From assembly GCF_014196625.1 (NCBI RefSeq), contig NZ_JACIDZ010000014.1, positions 62,001 to 126,000 on the forward strand: a stretch of 64,000 bases of DNA, given 5' to 3'. Of this stretch, positions 25,795-36,000 are shown piece by piece. A model generated the notes under the pieces. It was not told where the DNA came from and did no database searches. It worked only from the letters and a program-made list of their open reading frames with translations. This stretch comes from Martelella radicis. Its GTDB lineage: Bacteria > Pseudomonadota > Alphaproteobacteria > Rhizobiales > Rhizobiaceae. How positions within the stretch are numbered: position 1 is the stretch's first letter; the number at the start of each line of letters is the position of its first letter. The position numbers and the translations under genes were made by a program.

Positions 25795-27980
25795 GCCTCA
25801 TCCTCCGGTTTGACAATCAGCGCATCGACAGCGACGCAGCCCTCGCCTTCGGGCAGGACGAGAACCGGGTTGATATCGATGCTTTCAATGGCGTCTGCAT
25901 GGGCGACAGACAGGGCGGAGAGCCGCAGGACCGCATCTTCCAGCGCCGCGCGATCGGCAGCGGGTGAACCGCGATAGCCGGCGAGCAGCCGGCCAAGCCG
26001 GGTTTCGTCGATCATCTCGGCAACGTCCGTGCGGCTGAGCGGGGCGCGGCGCAGCGCGACATCGTTCAAAAGCTCGGTCATCACGCCGCCGACGCCGACA
26101 AGGATCATCGGCCCGAAATCCGGATCATTCTGCATGCCGAGAATGACCTCGACACCGCCGCCGACCATTTTCTGCACCAGACAGGGCGCCGGCCTGCCGT
26201 TCAGCGTGTGGCCGGCAAGCTTTTCGGCAAGATCGGCATAGGCACGGCGCACGGCCTCACCATCGCCAAGCTTCAGGTGCACCAGCCCGGCATCGCTCTT
26301 GTGCTCCATGCCATCGGCCAGCCCCTTGAGCACGACCGGGTAGCCGATCGCCTCGGCGGCGCGCAGCGCGTCGGCCTCGCTCTCCACCAGGGTTTCGCCG
26401 ACCATGGGCAGACCATAGGCAAGAAGCGCCTGCTTGGCGACATCCTCGGCCATCGTCCGCCCGCCGACGGCAAGCAATGCGTCGACGCGCGCGCCCGCAT
26501 CTGCAGGAATCTGCGGCCCCGCGCCATCATCTGCCGGGCGTTTTGCGCGCTTGTGATAATCGATAAACCGTTTCAGCGCCTTCAGCATCTGCTGGCTGCC
26601 GCGATAGATCGGCAGGCGTCCGTCGCGGGCAAGCTGTTCATAGCCCGCTTCCACCACCTTGCCGCCGTCATAGACGACGATGATCGGCTTGTCCGCCGTC
26701 TCGCTCAACTCCAGCACCGGGCCTATCAGCCGCCCGCGCCAGCTTTCGCGCACCTGATGGATGAAGACGACGAGAATGTCCGTATTCTCGTCATCGAGGG
26801 CGATCTTCAGGCTCTGGCCCCAGCGTTCGGGGTGATTGTTGACATTGCCCGACAGATCGAGCGGATTGACCGGCGGGGTGAAATCGAGAAGCGGGCGCAG
26901 GCACTCGACGGTCTTTTCGGTGAAATCCGCCATCGGCAGGTCCAGCGCCTCGCACTGATCCGCCATGACCCCGCTCCAGCCGCCGGAAAAGGTCACCACG
27001 GCAATGCGCTCGCCGCGCGGCGCAGGGCATTTTTCGAAGAGTGCCGCGGCCTCCGCCAGTTCCATCGGGTCATCGACGGAGACGACGTTGTTTTGCCGAA
27101 ACACGGCATCATAGGTACGAAATGCGCCGGCCATCTTGCCGGTATGGGCAAGCGCCGTGCGCGCCGCGCGCTTGCTGCGGCCGAGTTTGAGCACGATCAG
27201 TGGCTTTTCGACGGCCTGCGCCTTCTTCGCCAGGGCGAGAAAGCGCGAGGGCGTGCGCAGCCCTTCGAGATTCATGCAGACCGAGGCAATTTCGGGATCA
27301 TCGAGCGCCCAACTCGCATAATCCGCCGCCTCGACATTGAGCTCATTGCCGGTGGAGACGAGATAGCGCATGCGCACGCCCTGATCATGGGCCCGCGCCA
27401 GAAGCACCATCAAGAGCTGGCCGCTCTGGGAAATCAGCGCCGTGCGGCCGGCTGACATGTCCTCGGGGAAGGTCGCCGCCGTCAGCCCCATGAAGCCGCT
27501 GTCGAGATTGGCAAGGCCCAGGCAGTTCGGCCCGCAGATGGCGATCCGGTTGCGGTTGGCGATCTCGCGCAGCGTCTCTTCCATGGCGCGGCCCTCCTCG
27601 CCGGTCTCCGAAAAGCCCGATGCGAGAATGACGGCGCCGCGCACGCCCTTCCTGCCGCAATCCTCGATGATATCCGGCAGCAGCTTCTGCGGCACGAAGA
27701 TGAGAACGGCATCGACAGGCTCGGGGATGGCCGAGACGGACGGGTAGCATTTGAGATCGTTCAGCTCTTCATATTTGGGATTGACCGGGAAGATGCGCCC
27801 CGCAAAGCCGAGCCGGCGCAAGACCGGGACCGCCATGCCGCTCCAGCCGTCGCTCCTGTTGCTGGCGCCGACAACGGCAACGCTCTTCGGGTTCATCAAC
27901 CCCGAGAGCTGAGCGAAGACGCCCTCGCCCGCCGCGGCCTCCTGGCCGGCCGGCGAACCGGACGCAGCATTGTTCAACAT
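25791..27980 (-). CDS. NDP-forming acyl-CoA ligase (acetate-CoA ligase family), fused alpha and beta parts
   Basis: A 729-residue protein: N-terminal CoA-binding Rossmann domain (residues about 30-130, VAVVGASNRSDGWSG), two succinyl-CoA synthetase-like flavodoxin domains (about 170-470, with TFSGGWSGVMAD) and a C-terminal ATP-grasp domain (about 500-729, with YPVVLKGLADG and GVGGVMTELLNDV). It activates a carboxylic acid to its CoA thioester with NTP, forming NDP and phosphate. GGGAGGAA precedes the ATG at 27980. It heads the leftward operon with the two acyl-CoA dehydrogenases and lies downstream of the dyad at 28054. The acid is unknown. Confidence 0.9.
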   Translation of the reverse strand: MLNNAASGSPAGQEAAAGEGVFAQLSGLMNPKSVAVVGASNRSDGWSGMAVPVLRRLGFAGRIFPVNPKYEELNDLKCYPSVSAIPEPVDAVLIFVPQKLLPDIIEDCGRKGVRGAVILASGFSETGEEGRAMEETLREIANRNRIAICGPNCLGLANLDSGFMGLTAATFPEDMSAGRTALISQSGQLLMVLLARAHDQGVRMRYLVSTGNELNVEAADYASWALDDPEIASVCMNLEGLRTPSRFLALAKKAQAVEKPLIVLKLGRSKRAARTALAHTGKMAGAFRTYDAVFRQNNVVSVDDPMELAEAAALFEKCPAPRGERIAVVTFSGGWSGVMADQCEALDLPMADFTEKTVECLRPLLDFTPPVNPLDLSGNVNNHPERWGQSLKIALDDENTDILVVFIHQVRESWRGRLIGPVLELSETADKPIIVVYDGGKVVEAGYEQLARDGRLPIYRGSQQMLKALKRFIDYHKRAKRPADDGAGPQIPADAGARVDALLAVGGRTMAEDVAKQALLAYGLPMVGETLVESEADALRAAEAIGYPVVLKGLADGMEHKSDAGLVHLKLGDGEAVRRAYADLAEKLAGHTLNGRPAPCLVQKMVGGGVEVILGMQNDPDFGPMILVGVGGVMTELLNDVALRRAPLSRTDVAEMIDETRLGRLLAGYRGSPAADRAALEDAVLRLSALSVAHADAIESIDINPVLVLPEGEGCVAVDALIVKPEDEA

Positions 27981-28053
27981 ACCATTCCTCCCTTGGCCTG
28001 TCCGGCGGGACTATTCCCGAAACATCACCAAGGGTCAACAAATTTTTGGAACA

Positions 28054-28074
28054 TTTGTCTGCACTGCAGACGAA
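28054..28074. promoter_or_regulatory. Operator-like dyad in front of the ligase operon
   Basis: TTTGTCTGC, ACT, GCAGACGAA; 8 of 9 positions pair. A near-identical dyad lies at 29007-29023 upstream of the DUF35 operon. It is 74-94 bp before the ligase start and just after the IclR gene. Confidence 0.65.
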
Positions 28075-28082
28075 ACAAAAAT

Positions 28083-28886
28083 CTATTCGGAGTAGCGCCG
28101 CCGCATGCGCCCCTCGATGACACGCGCCGAATGCATCAGCGCCGCCGCATAATCGGAGCGCACCTTCTCGGGCGTGAGCGCAGACGAGAGCCCGGAAATA
28201 GACAGGAGAAGAGGATCGCCGTCCTCGGCAAAGCGGATCGTCGTGGCCGCAGCATTGAGTTCGGGCCACCAGCAGCCAAACGAGGTCACATAGCCGTCCG
28301 ATTGATACCGCTCCATCTCGGCGGCCAGGAGCGGTGCCTGCGCATCGTAAAGCGCGGGATCCTCCGCATTTAGCTGCCGCAGCACTGCGGCGCGACGGGC
28401 CTCGGAAAGTGCTGAAAGATAGGCCCGGCCGATCGCGGTCTGCAGCGTCGGCACCAGGGCGCCGACATCCAGATTGAGCACGACCGCCTCCGGCCGCCGG
28501 GCAAGTTCCAGATAGCGAATACCGCTATCGCTTGCCACGCCCAGCGCCACGGAAACGGGCCCGAGTTCGGAAAGCGCCTCCATGGACGGTCGCGCCAGTT
28601 CGCTGATGCCCGTGCTGACCAGCGCGGCGCGGCTGAGTTCGATGACGCGCGGCGCAAGGCTGTAGCCGGAGGAGCGTGCATGATGGACGAGATAGCCGAG
28701 CCTGTGCAGCGTATGGGTGAACCGGGCGACCGTGGATCGCGGCAGGCCGGTGCGCTCGGCGAGCGCCTGGTTGCTGAGCGCCCGATCATCCGGCCGATAG
28801 GCCGTAATGACCCGCAGACCGCGCTGAAGCGACGTCACGAAATGGCGATCATTCGCATTTTCATCCTCAGCCCCGATATCGTCCAT
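28083..28886 (-). CDS. IclR-family transcriptional regulator
   Basis: A 267-residue IclR protein. The DNA-binding part reads FVTSLQRGLRVITAYR then LSNQALAERTGLPRSTVARFTHTL; the effector domain covers about residues 95-260. The start at 28886 was chosen for AAGGAG 9 bases upstream; the frame is open to 28955. PcaR/PobR-type members of the family act as activators or repressors of aromatic and acid catabolism. It lies between the two arms of the acyl-CoA module, reading toward the ligase operon, and the dyads at 28054 and 29007 are its likely sites. Confidence 0.9.
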   Translation of the reverse strand: MDDIGAEDENANDRHFVTSLQRGLRVITAYRPDDRALSNQALAERTGLPRSTVARFTHTLHRLGYLVHHARSSGYSLAPRVIELSRAALVSTGISELARPSMEALSELGPVSVALGVASDSGIRYLELARRPEAVVLNLDVGALVPTLQTAIGRAYLSALSEARRAAVLRQLNAEDPALYDAQAPLLAAEMERYQSDGYVTSFGCWWPELNAAATTIRFAEDGDPLLLSISGLSSALTPEKVRSDYAAALMHSARVIEGRMRRRYSE

Positions 28887-29006
28887 GCCCGCTCCTTGTT
28901 CCACACACCCGACCTGACTAGGCCGGAAGCGCCCCTCATGCAAGCCGCCGGACACGCCTCGTCTTGCCAGAAGAGATAAAGCTTGCTAACTGTAATTTAA
29001 AATATA

Positions 29007-29023
29007 TGCCTGCATTGCAGACA
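29007..29023. promoter_or_regulatory. Operator-like dyad in front of the DUF35 operon
   Basis: TGCCTGC, ATT, GCAGACA; matches the site at 28056-28072 at 14 of 17 positions. It sits 67 bp before the DUF35 start, in the divergent promoter with the IclR gene, in an AT-rich stretch. Confidence 0.65.
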
Positions 29024-29089
29024 GTACTGCATTTTTGCGAGACGGGGAAGAGCGTATCGCGGCAGGCGCGCGTTCAGGGAGGAAAAGCA

Positions 29090-29497
29090 ATGACGGCACA
29101 TTTGCCGGCTTCAGGGCCGGATCTTGAATTTCAGGCCCATGTCGAGGATGGCCGGCTCTGGCTTCAGACATGCCAGGACTGCGACACGGCGATCTTCATG
29201 CCCCGCATCATCTGCCCCCATTGCGGCTCGCTGAGGCTTGCCTGGCACCCCGCCTCGGGGCTTGGAACCGTCTACTCCCGAACCGTCCTTTACGGTCGCC
29301 CGAAGCCCGGCGATACCCGCCCCTCCCGCCATGCGCTCGTCCTTGTGGATCTTGACGATGGGCCGCGCATGATGAGCCGGCTTCCCGACACCGATCCCGA
29401 TGACATCACTATCGGCATGCGCGTGAAGGCGCGCATCGAAGGCGAAACCGGCCAGCGTTTCGTCGTGTTCGACCCCAGCGCGGAGGCAAACGCATGA
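29090..29497 (+). CDS. DUF35 Zn-ribbon/OB-fold protein (thiolase partner)
   Basis: A 135-residue protein with an N-terminal zinc ribbon made by C28, C31, C42 and C45 (CQDC and CPHC) and a C-terminal OB fold (about 55-130). DUF35 proteins bind acyl-CoA and form complexes with thiolase-like partners, for example in steroid side-chain and benzylsuccinate breakdown. The ATG at 29090 has GGGAGGAAAAG upstream; the frame is open to 28964 through the operator region. Its stop overlaps the start of the thiolase-like gene (29494-29497), as expected for two subunits of one enzyme. Confidence 0.9.
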   Translation: MTAHLPASGPDLEFQAHVEDGRLWLQTCQDCDTAIFMPRIICPHCGSLRLAWHPASGLGTVYSRTVLYGRPKPGDTRPSRHALVLVDLDDGPRMMSRLPDTDPDDITIGMRVKARIEGETGQRFVVFDPSAEANA

Positions 29498-30645
29498 CCT
29501 CTCGTTTACGCGGCAAAGCCGCCATTGTCGGCGTCGGAACGGCCGGGCTCGGCGAAGCCCCCGGCTTCAACGCCATGGATATCCAGGCGCTCGCCGTTCA
29601 CGAGGCGCTTGAAGACGCCGGGCTGAAACTGTCCGATGTCGACGGGTTGTTCACGGCCAATATGAGCCACACCTTCCCGGCGATCTCGACGATCGAATAT
29701 CTGGGGCTGAAGCCCCGCTGGATCGACGGCACGAATACCGGCGGCTCCAGCTTCGTTGCCGATACCCTGTCGGCAACCATGGCGCTCGAGGCCGGACTGT
29801 GCGATGTGGCGCTGATCTGCTACGGCGCGACACTGCGTTCGGATGCCGGGCGCATGACGCCGGCCGCCGAGCAGCCGACCTATGAAATTCCCCACAAGCC
29901 GCGCTATCCGATGACGGCCTATGCCATGGCGGCGGCCACCCATATGGCGCGCTTCGGCACCACGCGCGAACAACTCGCCGAAGTGGCCGTTGCCGCCCGC
30001 GCCTGGGCGCGGATGAACCCCGAGGCCTTCGAACGCGATCCCTTGACCATCGAGGATGTCCTGTCTTCGCGCATGGTGATGGAGCCGCTCAGCCTGCGCG
30101 ATTGCTGCCTTCTGACCGATGGCGCCGGCGCCGTGGTGATGACCCGCGCGGACCGCGCCCGCGACCTGCCCAACAAGCCGGTCTATTTCCTCGGCGGCGG
30201 CATCGCCTCCTATAACAGGGCCGTCTCCGAAATGCCGGACCTGACGACGACGGCCGCCCGCGATTCCGGAGCGCGTGCCTTCGCCATGGCCGGGCTGAAG
30301 CCGGAGGACATGAACGTGCTTCAGCTCTATGACGCCTTCACCATCAACGTCATCCTGTTTCTGGAAGACCTCGGCTTCTGCCCCAAGGGCGAAGGCGGAG
30401 CTTTCGTTTCCGGCGGGCGCATCGCCCCCGGCGGCGCGCTGCCGGTCAATACCAATGGCGGCGGGCTCTCCTTCTGCCATCCCGGCATGTATGGCGTATT
30501 CACGCTGATCGAGGCCACGCGGCAATTGCGCGGCACCGCCGGCGAACGCCAGATCACCAATGCCGAAACGGCGCTTTGTCACGGCAACGGGATCACGCTG
30601 TCGCACCAGGCGACGGCGATTTTCGGAACGGAAGCAGCCCTTTGA
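29494..30645 (+). CDS. Thiolase-like protein without the usual catalytic cysteine
   Basis: A 383-residue SCPx/Ltp-type thiolase-fold protein. The position that carries the acyl-accepting cysteine in true thiolases reads GTNTGGSSFVADTL (GGSS at 83-86), so the nucleophile appears replaced by serine; the histidine region survives as CHGNGITLSHQA near the C-terminus. Members without the cysteine, paired with DUF35, include the Ltp2-type retro-aldolases that split side-chain acyl-CoA. Co-translation with the DUF35 gene supports a two-subunit enzyme. A non-decarboxylating thiolase or an aldolase are both possible. Confidence 0.85.
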   Translation: MTSRLRGKAAIVGVGTAGLGEAPGFNAMDIQALAVHEALEDAGLKLSDVDGLFTANMSHTFPAISTIEYLGLKPRWIDGTNTGGSSFVADTLSATMALEAGLCDVALICYGATLRSDAGRMTPAAEQPTYEIPHKPRYPMTAYAMAAATHMARFGTTREQLAEVAVAARAWARMNPEAFERDPLTIEDVLSSRMVMEPLSLRDCCLLTDGAGAVVMTRADRARDLPNKPVYFLGGGIASYNRAVSEMPDLTTTAARDSGARAFAMAGLKPEDMNVLQLYDAFTINVILFLEDLGFCPKGEGGAFVSGGRIAPGGALPVNTNGGGLSFCHPGMYGVFTLIEATRQLRGTAGERQITNAETALCHGNGITLSHQATAIFGTEAAL

Positions 30646-30658
30646 CGCGGAGAACGAC

Positions 30659-32722
30659 ATGACCAACACGCTGATCGAACAGGAAAAGCGCGGCGCGCTC
30701 GGCATCATCCGCATGAACCGCCCGCCGGTCAACGCGCTCGGATACGAACTCAGAAGCCAGATCGCCGAGGCGCATGCCGCCTTCGAGGCCGATCCGGAAA
30801 TCGCCGTCACCGTGCTCACCGCGACGGGCCGCGTCTTTTCCGGCGGCGCGGACATCACCGAGTTCAACACCGGCCGCAAGCATCCCTATCTGACCGAACT
30901 GATCACCATGCTGGAGGAGGGGCAAAAGCCGGTCGTCGCGATCGTCAACGGCATCGCCTTCGGCGGCGGCTTCGAACTGGTGCTCGGCTGCGATTATATC
31001 TACGCCCTGCCGGGGGCGAAATTCTCCTTCCCGGAAATCAAACTCGGCAATATTCCTGGTGCCGGCGGCACGCAGAAACTGCCGCGACTGGCCGGCGGGC
31101 CGAAGGCGCTGGAGCTCATCCTCACCGGCAAGGCAATCCCGGCCGATGAAGCCGTTGCTCTGGGCATCGCCGAAACCGTTGCCGCGGACGAGGCGGCGGC
31201 ACTCGCGCGTCTCGAAAAGGCGGTCACCGACGACCTGCCGCGCCGCCGGGTCCGCGATATCGTCATGACCGGCTCGCCCGATGAACTTGACGCGGTTGCC
31301 GAAGGCTTCCTGCGCCGCAGCCGGGGCGCGCCGGCGGAGAAGACGGCGCTTGAGGCCGTACGCAAGGCCTATGACACGCCGATTGACGAGGCGCTTGCAT
31401 GGGAGCGCGACACGTTCCAGATCCTCAACGCCACGCCGGAAGCGCGCGCCATGCGGCATCTGTTCTTCGCCGAACGCGAGGCGCGCAAGATTGCCGACCT
31501 GCCGAAGGATACGCCGCAACGGACCGTCTCATCCGTCGGCGTCGTTGGCGCCGGCACGATGGGCCGCAGCATCGCCATGTGCTTTGCCGATGCCGGCCTG
31601 CCCGTCATTCTTGTGGAGGAGGCGCAGGACCGGCTGGATGCGGCCCTGGCCGCCATCGCCAAGACCTATGAGGCCTCGCGCGAAAAGGGTCGAATTTCCG
31701 CCGAGGAAGCCTCGGCGCGCATGGCGCTGATTAAGGGCACGATCACGCTTGATGACCTGGCCGCCGTCGATCTCGCCATCGAGGCCGTATTCGAATCCAT
31801 GGCGGTGAAATGTTCAGTCTTCGCCGCTCTCGACAAGGTCTGCAAGCCGGGCGCGATCCTTGCCACCAATACCTCCACGCTTGATGTCAATCGCATTGCG
31901 GCCGCAACCGCGCGGCCAGAAGATGTCATCGGCCTGCATTTCTTCAGCCCGGCCCATATCATGAAGCTCCTGGAGGTCGTGCGGGCGGAAAAGACCGCGC
32001 CGGACGTGATTGCGACCGCGATGGAGATCGGCCGGAGGCTTGGAAAGCACAGCGTTCTCGTCGGCGTCTGCGATGGTTTTGCCGGCAATCGCATGTTCAT
32101 CAACTTCAATCGCGAGGCCCAGATCCTGATCGAGGAGGGCGCCCTGCCCTGGCAGGTCGATGCGGTCATGACCCGCTGGGGTCTGGCCATGGGGCCATTG
32201 GCGGTGATGGATCTTGCCGGCCTCGATATCGGCTACCACATCCGCCAGGCGCGCGGGCCACAGACCCCCTATCCCTTCACCGCCGCCGACCGTCTTTTCG
32301 AGGCCGGGCGCCTCGGGCAGAAGTCCGGCAAGGGCTGGTATCTCTATGAAGACGGCGCACGGCGCGGAACGCCCGACCCGGAGGTTGAGGAACTGATCAA
32401 GGCGGTTTCGAAGGAAAAGGGCATCACGCGGCGCGCGGTCAGCGATGACGAGATCCTGCGCCGCTGCATGTGGCAGCTGGTCAATACCGGCTACCAGATC
32501 GTCGAGGAGGGCATTGCCCAGCGCGTCAGCGATCTCGATGTCATCTTCGTCAACGGCTATGGCTTTCCCCGAACGCGCGGCGGCCCGATGTGCTTTGCCC
32601 GCGAAACCGGCCTGGAGCAGGTGGCGCGCGACATCATCCGCTACCACGCCGAGATCGGCCCGCACTGGAAGCCTTCGGCGCTGCTGCTGGAACAGGCGGG
32701 CATCGCCAAGGGGAATGTGTAA
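30659..32722 (+). CDS. Bifunctional enoyl-CoA hydratase / 3-hydroxyacyl-CoA dehydrogenase
   Basis: A 687-residue fusion of the FadJ/peroxisomal type. Residues 1-190 form the crotonase domain with both catalytic glutamates visible (E106 in GGGFELVLGCDY, E126 in KFSFPEIKLGNI) and the oxyanion glycines. Residues 290-470 form the NAD domain (VGAGTMG at 296-302, HFFSP), followed by two C-terminal dehydrogenase domains with NRMFINFNREA and GPMCFA. It hydrates an enoyl-CoA and oxidises the product. GCGGAGAA precedes the ATG; it follows the thiolase-like gene by 13 bp. With the acyl-CoA dehydrogenases and ligase it makes one beta-oxidation-like set. Confidence 0.92.
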   Translation: MTNTLIEQEKRGALGIIRMNRPPVNALGYELRSQIAEAHAAFEADPEIAVTVLTATGRVFSGGADITEFNTGRKHPYLTELITMLEEGQKPVVAIVNGIAFGGGFELVLGCDYIYALPGAKFSFPEIKLGNIPGAGGTQKLPRLAGGPKALELILTGKAIPADEAVALGIAETVAADEAAALARLEKAVTDDLPRRRVRDIVMTGSPDELDAVAEGFLRRSRGAPAEKTALEAVRKAYDTPIDEALAWERDTFQILNATPEARAMRHLFFAEREARKIADLPKDTPQRTVSSVGVVGAGTMGRSIAMCFADAGLPVILVEEAQDRLDAALAAIAKTYEASREKGRISAEEASARMALIKGTITLDDLAAVDLAIEAVFESMAVKCSVFAALDKVCKPGAILATNTSTLDVNRIAAATARPEDVIGLHFFSPAHIMKLLEVVRAEKTAPDVIATAMEIGRRLGKHSVLVGVCDGFAGNRMFINFNREAQILIEEGALPWQVDAVMTRWGLAMGPLAVMDLAGLDIGYHIRQARGPQTPYPFTAADRLFEAGRLGQKSGKGWYLYEDGARRGTPDPEVEELIKAVSKEKGITRRAVSDDEILRRCMWQLVNTGYQIVEEGIAQRVSDLDVIFVNGYGFPRTRGGPMCFARETGLEQVARDIIRYHAEIGPHWKPSALLLEQAGIAKGNV

Positions 32723-33092
32723 TCAGGCACGGCCCCCTTGGCCTGCATTCCCCTCAGTTCACATCCAAGGAAGGGCTTTGTCGCGGGCAATCCAGCCGAC
32801 CTGCCACTGACCCTTCGACCCGCTGCGGCCGGATCTCCGCAGGAACAGGCGAGGCCTGCGTTCGACGGAAGGCGCACGATAGCCATCTGGGCCAAGTTCC
32901 CCTTCGGGGTCATGCGAAATGCGAACGCGACCAGAAGCCGGTTGCACAATCGAAAGTTTTACGGACAAATGCTGACGGGTTGTCTCGCTTAGGCTATCTC
33001 GCTCTGATTCCTGTTTGAGGGCGGGCGGGCATTCTGCTGACGCAGCCCGGTTCTTGTTGTGTCATGCGTTGAGTTCAGACCGGGGGGCGGTG
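32723..33092. other. Intergenic region upstream of the autotransporter gene
   Basis: 370 bp without a recognisable gene; short frames on both strands lack ribosome binding sites. It must hold the autotransporter promoter and leader, but I cannot point to a clear operator. The end of the hydratase/dehydrogenase operon shows no strong terminator. Confidence 0.5.
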
Positions 33093-36000
33093 ATGAGGAC
33101 GGAAACGAGTGGAAAAACGGTTCGGGCTGGCGTTGCGCGTGTCGATTGTGGCGTGATGGGACCCGGTACCAGCTGTTCTCTGAAGCAGGACATGTTCTTT
33201 CTGTTCCGTGACGGGACCGCCATTCCGAAGGGAGCCGGGGCCGAGCGTCGCGATCTGAAAGCGCCGAGAAACGCTACCAGCCCGCGTGCGAAAACCGAAG
33301 GAAGCGAAAATCAGCACAATGACTTCGTGCACGGTCCGATCGCGGCTTCAATACGATCTCGGTTCTTGCGGAAACATGCGCTGGCAAAAGCCGTATCGTT
33401 GGCAGGGCTCGTTCTTGCAGCCGGCGCGGCGCAAGGTCAGGACATTAATCCGGAAATTGTCAACTACGGCACCGCGTCCTGCTCCTATGCCGGCTCCCTG
33501 AATTTCAATCCGCCGATTTCCTGCACGGTTGATCTTGCCGGAGGCATCGGTTCAGCAGGAGTGCAGAACGGCGTGAGCTTCCAGGACACACAGGCCGCGC
33601 AGATGTCGGTGACGCTTTCGGGTTCAGCCAGCGTGACCAATACCGCTTCGTCCTACACTGTCGGTGCCAATTTCTCCGGTTTCGGCATTTCGGCGAATGC
33701 CGACTGGAATGCGAGCAATTTCGTCGACGGCGCGACGCTTTCCGTCGTCAACAATGGCGCGATCAGCCTGTCGAACGCCCTTCCCGGAGAAATCGGCCTC
33801 ATTGCGGCCGGCGCCGCCAGCCAGTCCTTTGCCGAAGGCGGCGGCATCATCGCCGCCGTCTCCGTCGGCGCGGACGGCTATGCCGATTCGCGTTCAACGC
33901 CCTATGTGCCGAACTATTCCGGCGGAAAGGGCGGAGCGATTTCGCTTACGAATAACGGCACGGTCAGCGCGACGACCGACACGCCCCCGCCGTTCGTCGT
34001 AACCTATGCCAATACGCTGGTCACGCCGGCATTCCTCAACGGTCTCGGGGCGGTTTCCATTGGCGGCGACGCGGTGGCGATCAAGACAGGCAATGACAAT
34101 TATGCCGGCGATGGCGGCGCGGGCGGGGCGATCACGATCACCAATCCCGGGGCAATCTCGATGTCCGCCACGACCATGGAAAACTACGGGGTCAACGGCA
34201 TTTTCGCCCTCTCCCAGGGCGGTATAGGCGCCAACAGGGAGGGTTACGCCATCGGGGCGGGGGGCGACGGCGGCGTGGTCAAGATCACCCACAGCGGCGC
34301 CATCACCATGAGCGGGCTTGATTACAGCGGCGGCGGCGGCATGACGGGCATGCTGGCGATCTCGCTTGGCGGCGATTCCAACAATTACAGCATGTTCGGC
34401 ACGCCCGACACGACGGCTGCCTCGTCCGCCGGCAATGGCGGGAATATCGAGGTGTCGCTGGCGGCAGGCAGCGCGGTGAATGTCGCGGCAACGATCGCCG
34501 GCCAGTCGGGCATCGGCGTCATGGCGGTCAGCGCCGGCGGCTATGCCGACAATATCGCCACCGGCGAGGGCGGAGACGTCACGATCAGGCTCGAAAAGGG
34601 AAGCGCCGTCTCGACCGCCGGCAGTTCCCTTGCCATCGGCGTTCTGGGCGTCAGCGCGGGAACGCTCGCCGATATCTCGCCCTTCGAGACGGGAGCGGTG
34701 GATGCCGCCTATCCCGGCAAGCCGGGCAGGGTCTCGATCATCAACAAGGGCTCCGTCACCACGTCCGGTTTCATGGCCGTCGGCATTGCCGGCGTTGCCG
34801 CCGGCGGCACCAGCATCGTTACCAATGGCGCGGCCGATGCCAGCAACGTTCTTGGCAACAGCATTTCCTATATCGATCGCTATGACGGCAACGCAGTGAC
34901 GGTCGCAAACAGCGGTACGGTCCAGACCCTCGGCGCGGCCGCGCACGGCATCTTCGCCCTGTCGGCGGGCGGCGGCGGCGGACTGATCAGCGTGATCACC
35001 GATAGCGAGCAGACCGCGATCGGCAGCAAGACCACAAATTCGAGCGGCGGCAACGGCGGCAGCGTTACGGTCTTGAATTCCGGCAGCGTGACGACGGGCT
35101 CCTCTGCGAGCGCCGGCGAAAGCGAGGCCGCCATCGGCATCGTCGCGCAATCGATCGGCGGCGGCGGCGGGTCGTCCGGCGGCCCCGCCTTCCTGCTCGG
35201 CGGCAATGACGAGGCAGGCAGCGGCGGCGGCGATGGCGGTGCCGTGACGGTTCACGCCTTCGGCGACAGCTCCGTCTCGACCTTCGATGCCGGCGCCATC
35301 GGCATTCTGGCGCAATCGGTCGGCGGCGGCGGCGGCAACGGCTCCAATTCCTACGGCAAGTTTGCCGCCGTCGGCGGCGCCGGCGGCCAGGGCGGCACGG
35401 GCGGCGCTGTCACGGTCAAGATCGCGGGCGCATCCGGCGTGGTGACGCGCGGCCATTACGCCGCGGGCCTCATCACCCAGTCGATCGGCGGCGGCGGCGG
35501 CAATGGCGGCTCCGGCGATGCCTATGGCAGCATTTTCGCAGACACGATCGGCGGCACCGGCGGCGATGGCGGCAATGGCGGCGCCATCACGGTGAACAAC
35601 GAAAGTCCGATCACGACTGTCGGCAATCAGTCATGGGGCATCATCGCGCAATCGGTCGGCGGCGGCGGCGGCACGGGCGGCTCGGCCAACAGCTATTCCG
35701 CGAGCGTCATCACCGTTTCGCTCGCCATGGGCGGCGCGGGCGGCTCCGGCGGCAATGGCGGGGATATCACGCTTGATAATTCCGGAACGGTGCTGACGGG
35801 CTGCAGCGACCCGTCGGCCTGCATCTATGATTATTCCGGCGGTCCGGCGCTTGACGGCGCCAACGCCATCGGCCTCCTCGCACAGTCCGTCGGCGGCGGT
35901 GGCGGAACCGGCGGCGCTGCCACGGCAAAATCCCTCTCGCTTCCGTCCTCGGACATCCCGAGTTTTTCGCTGAGCTTCGCCGTCGGCGGCTCGGGCGGCA

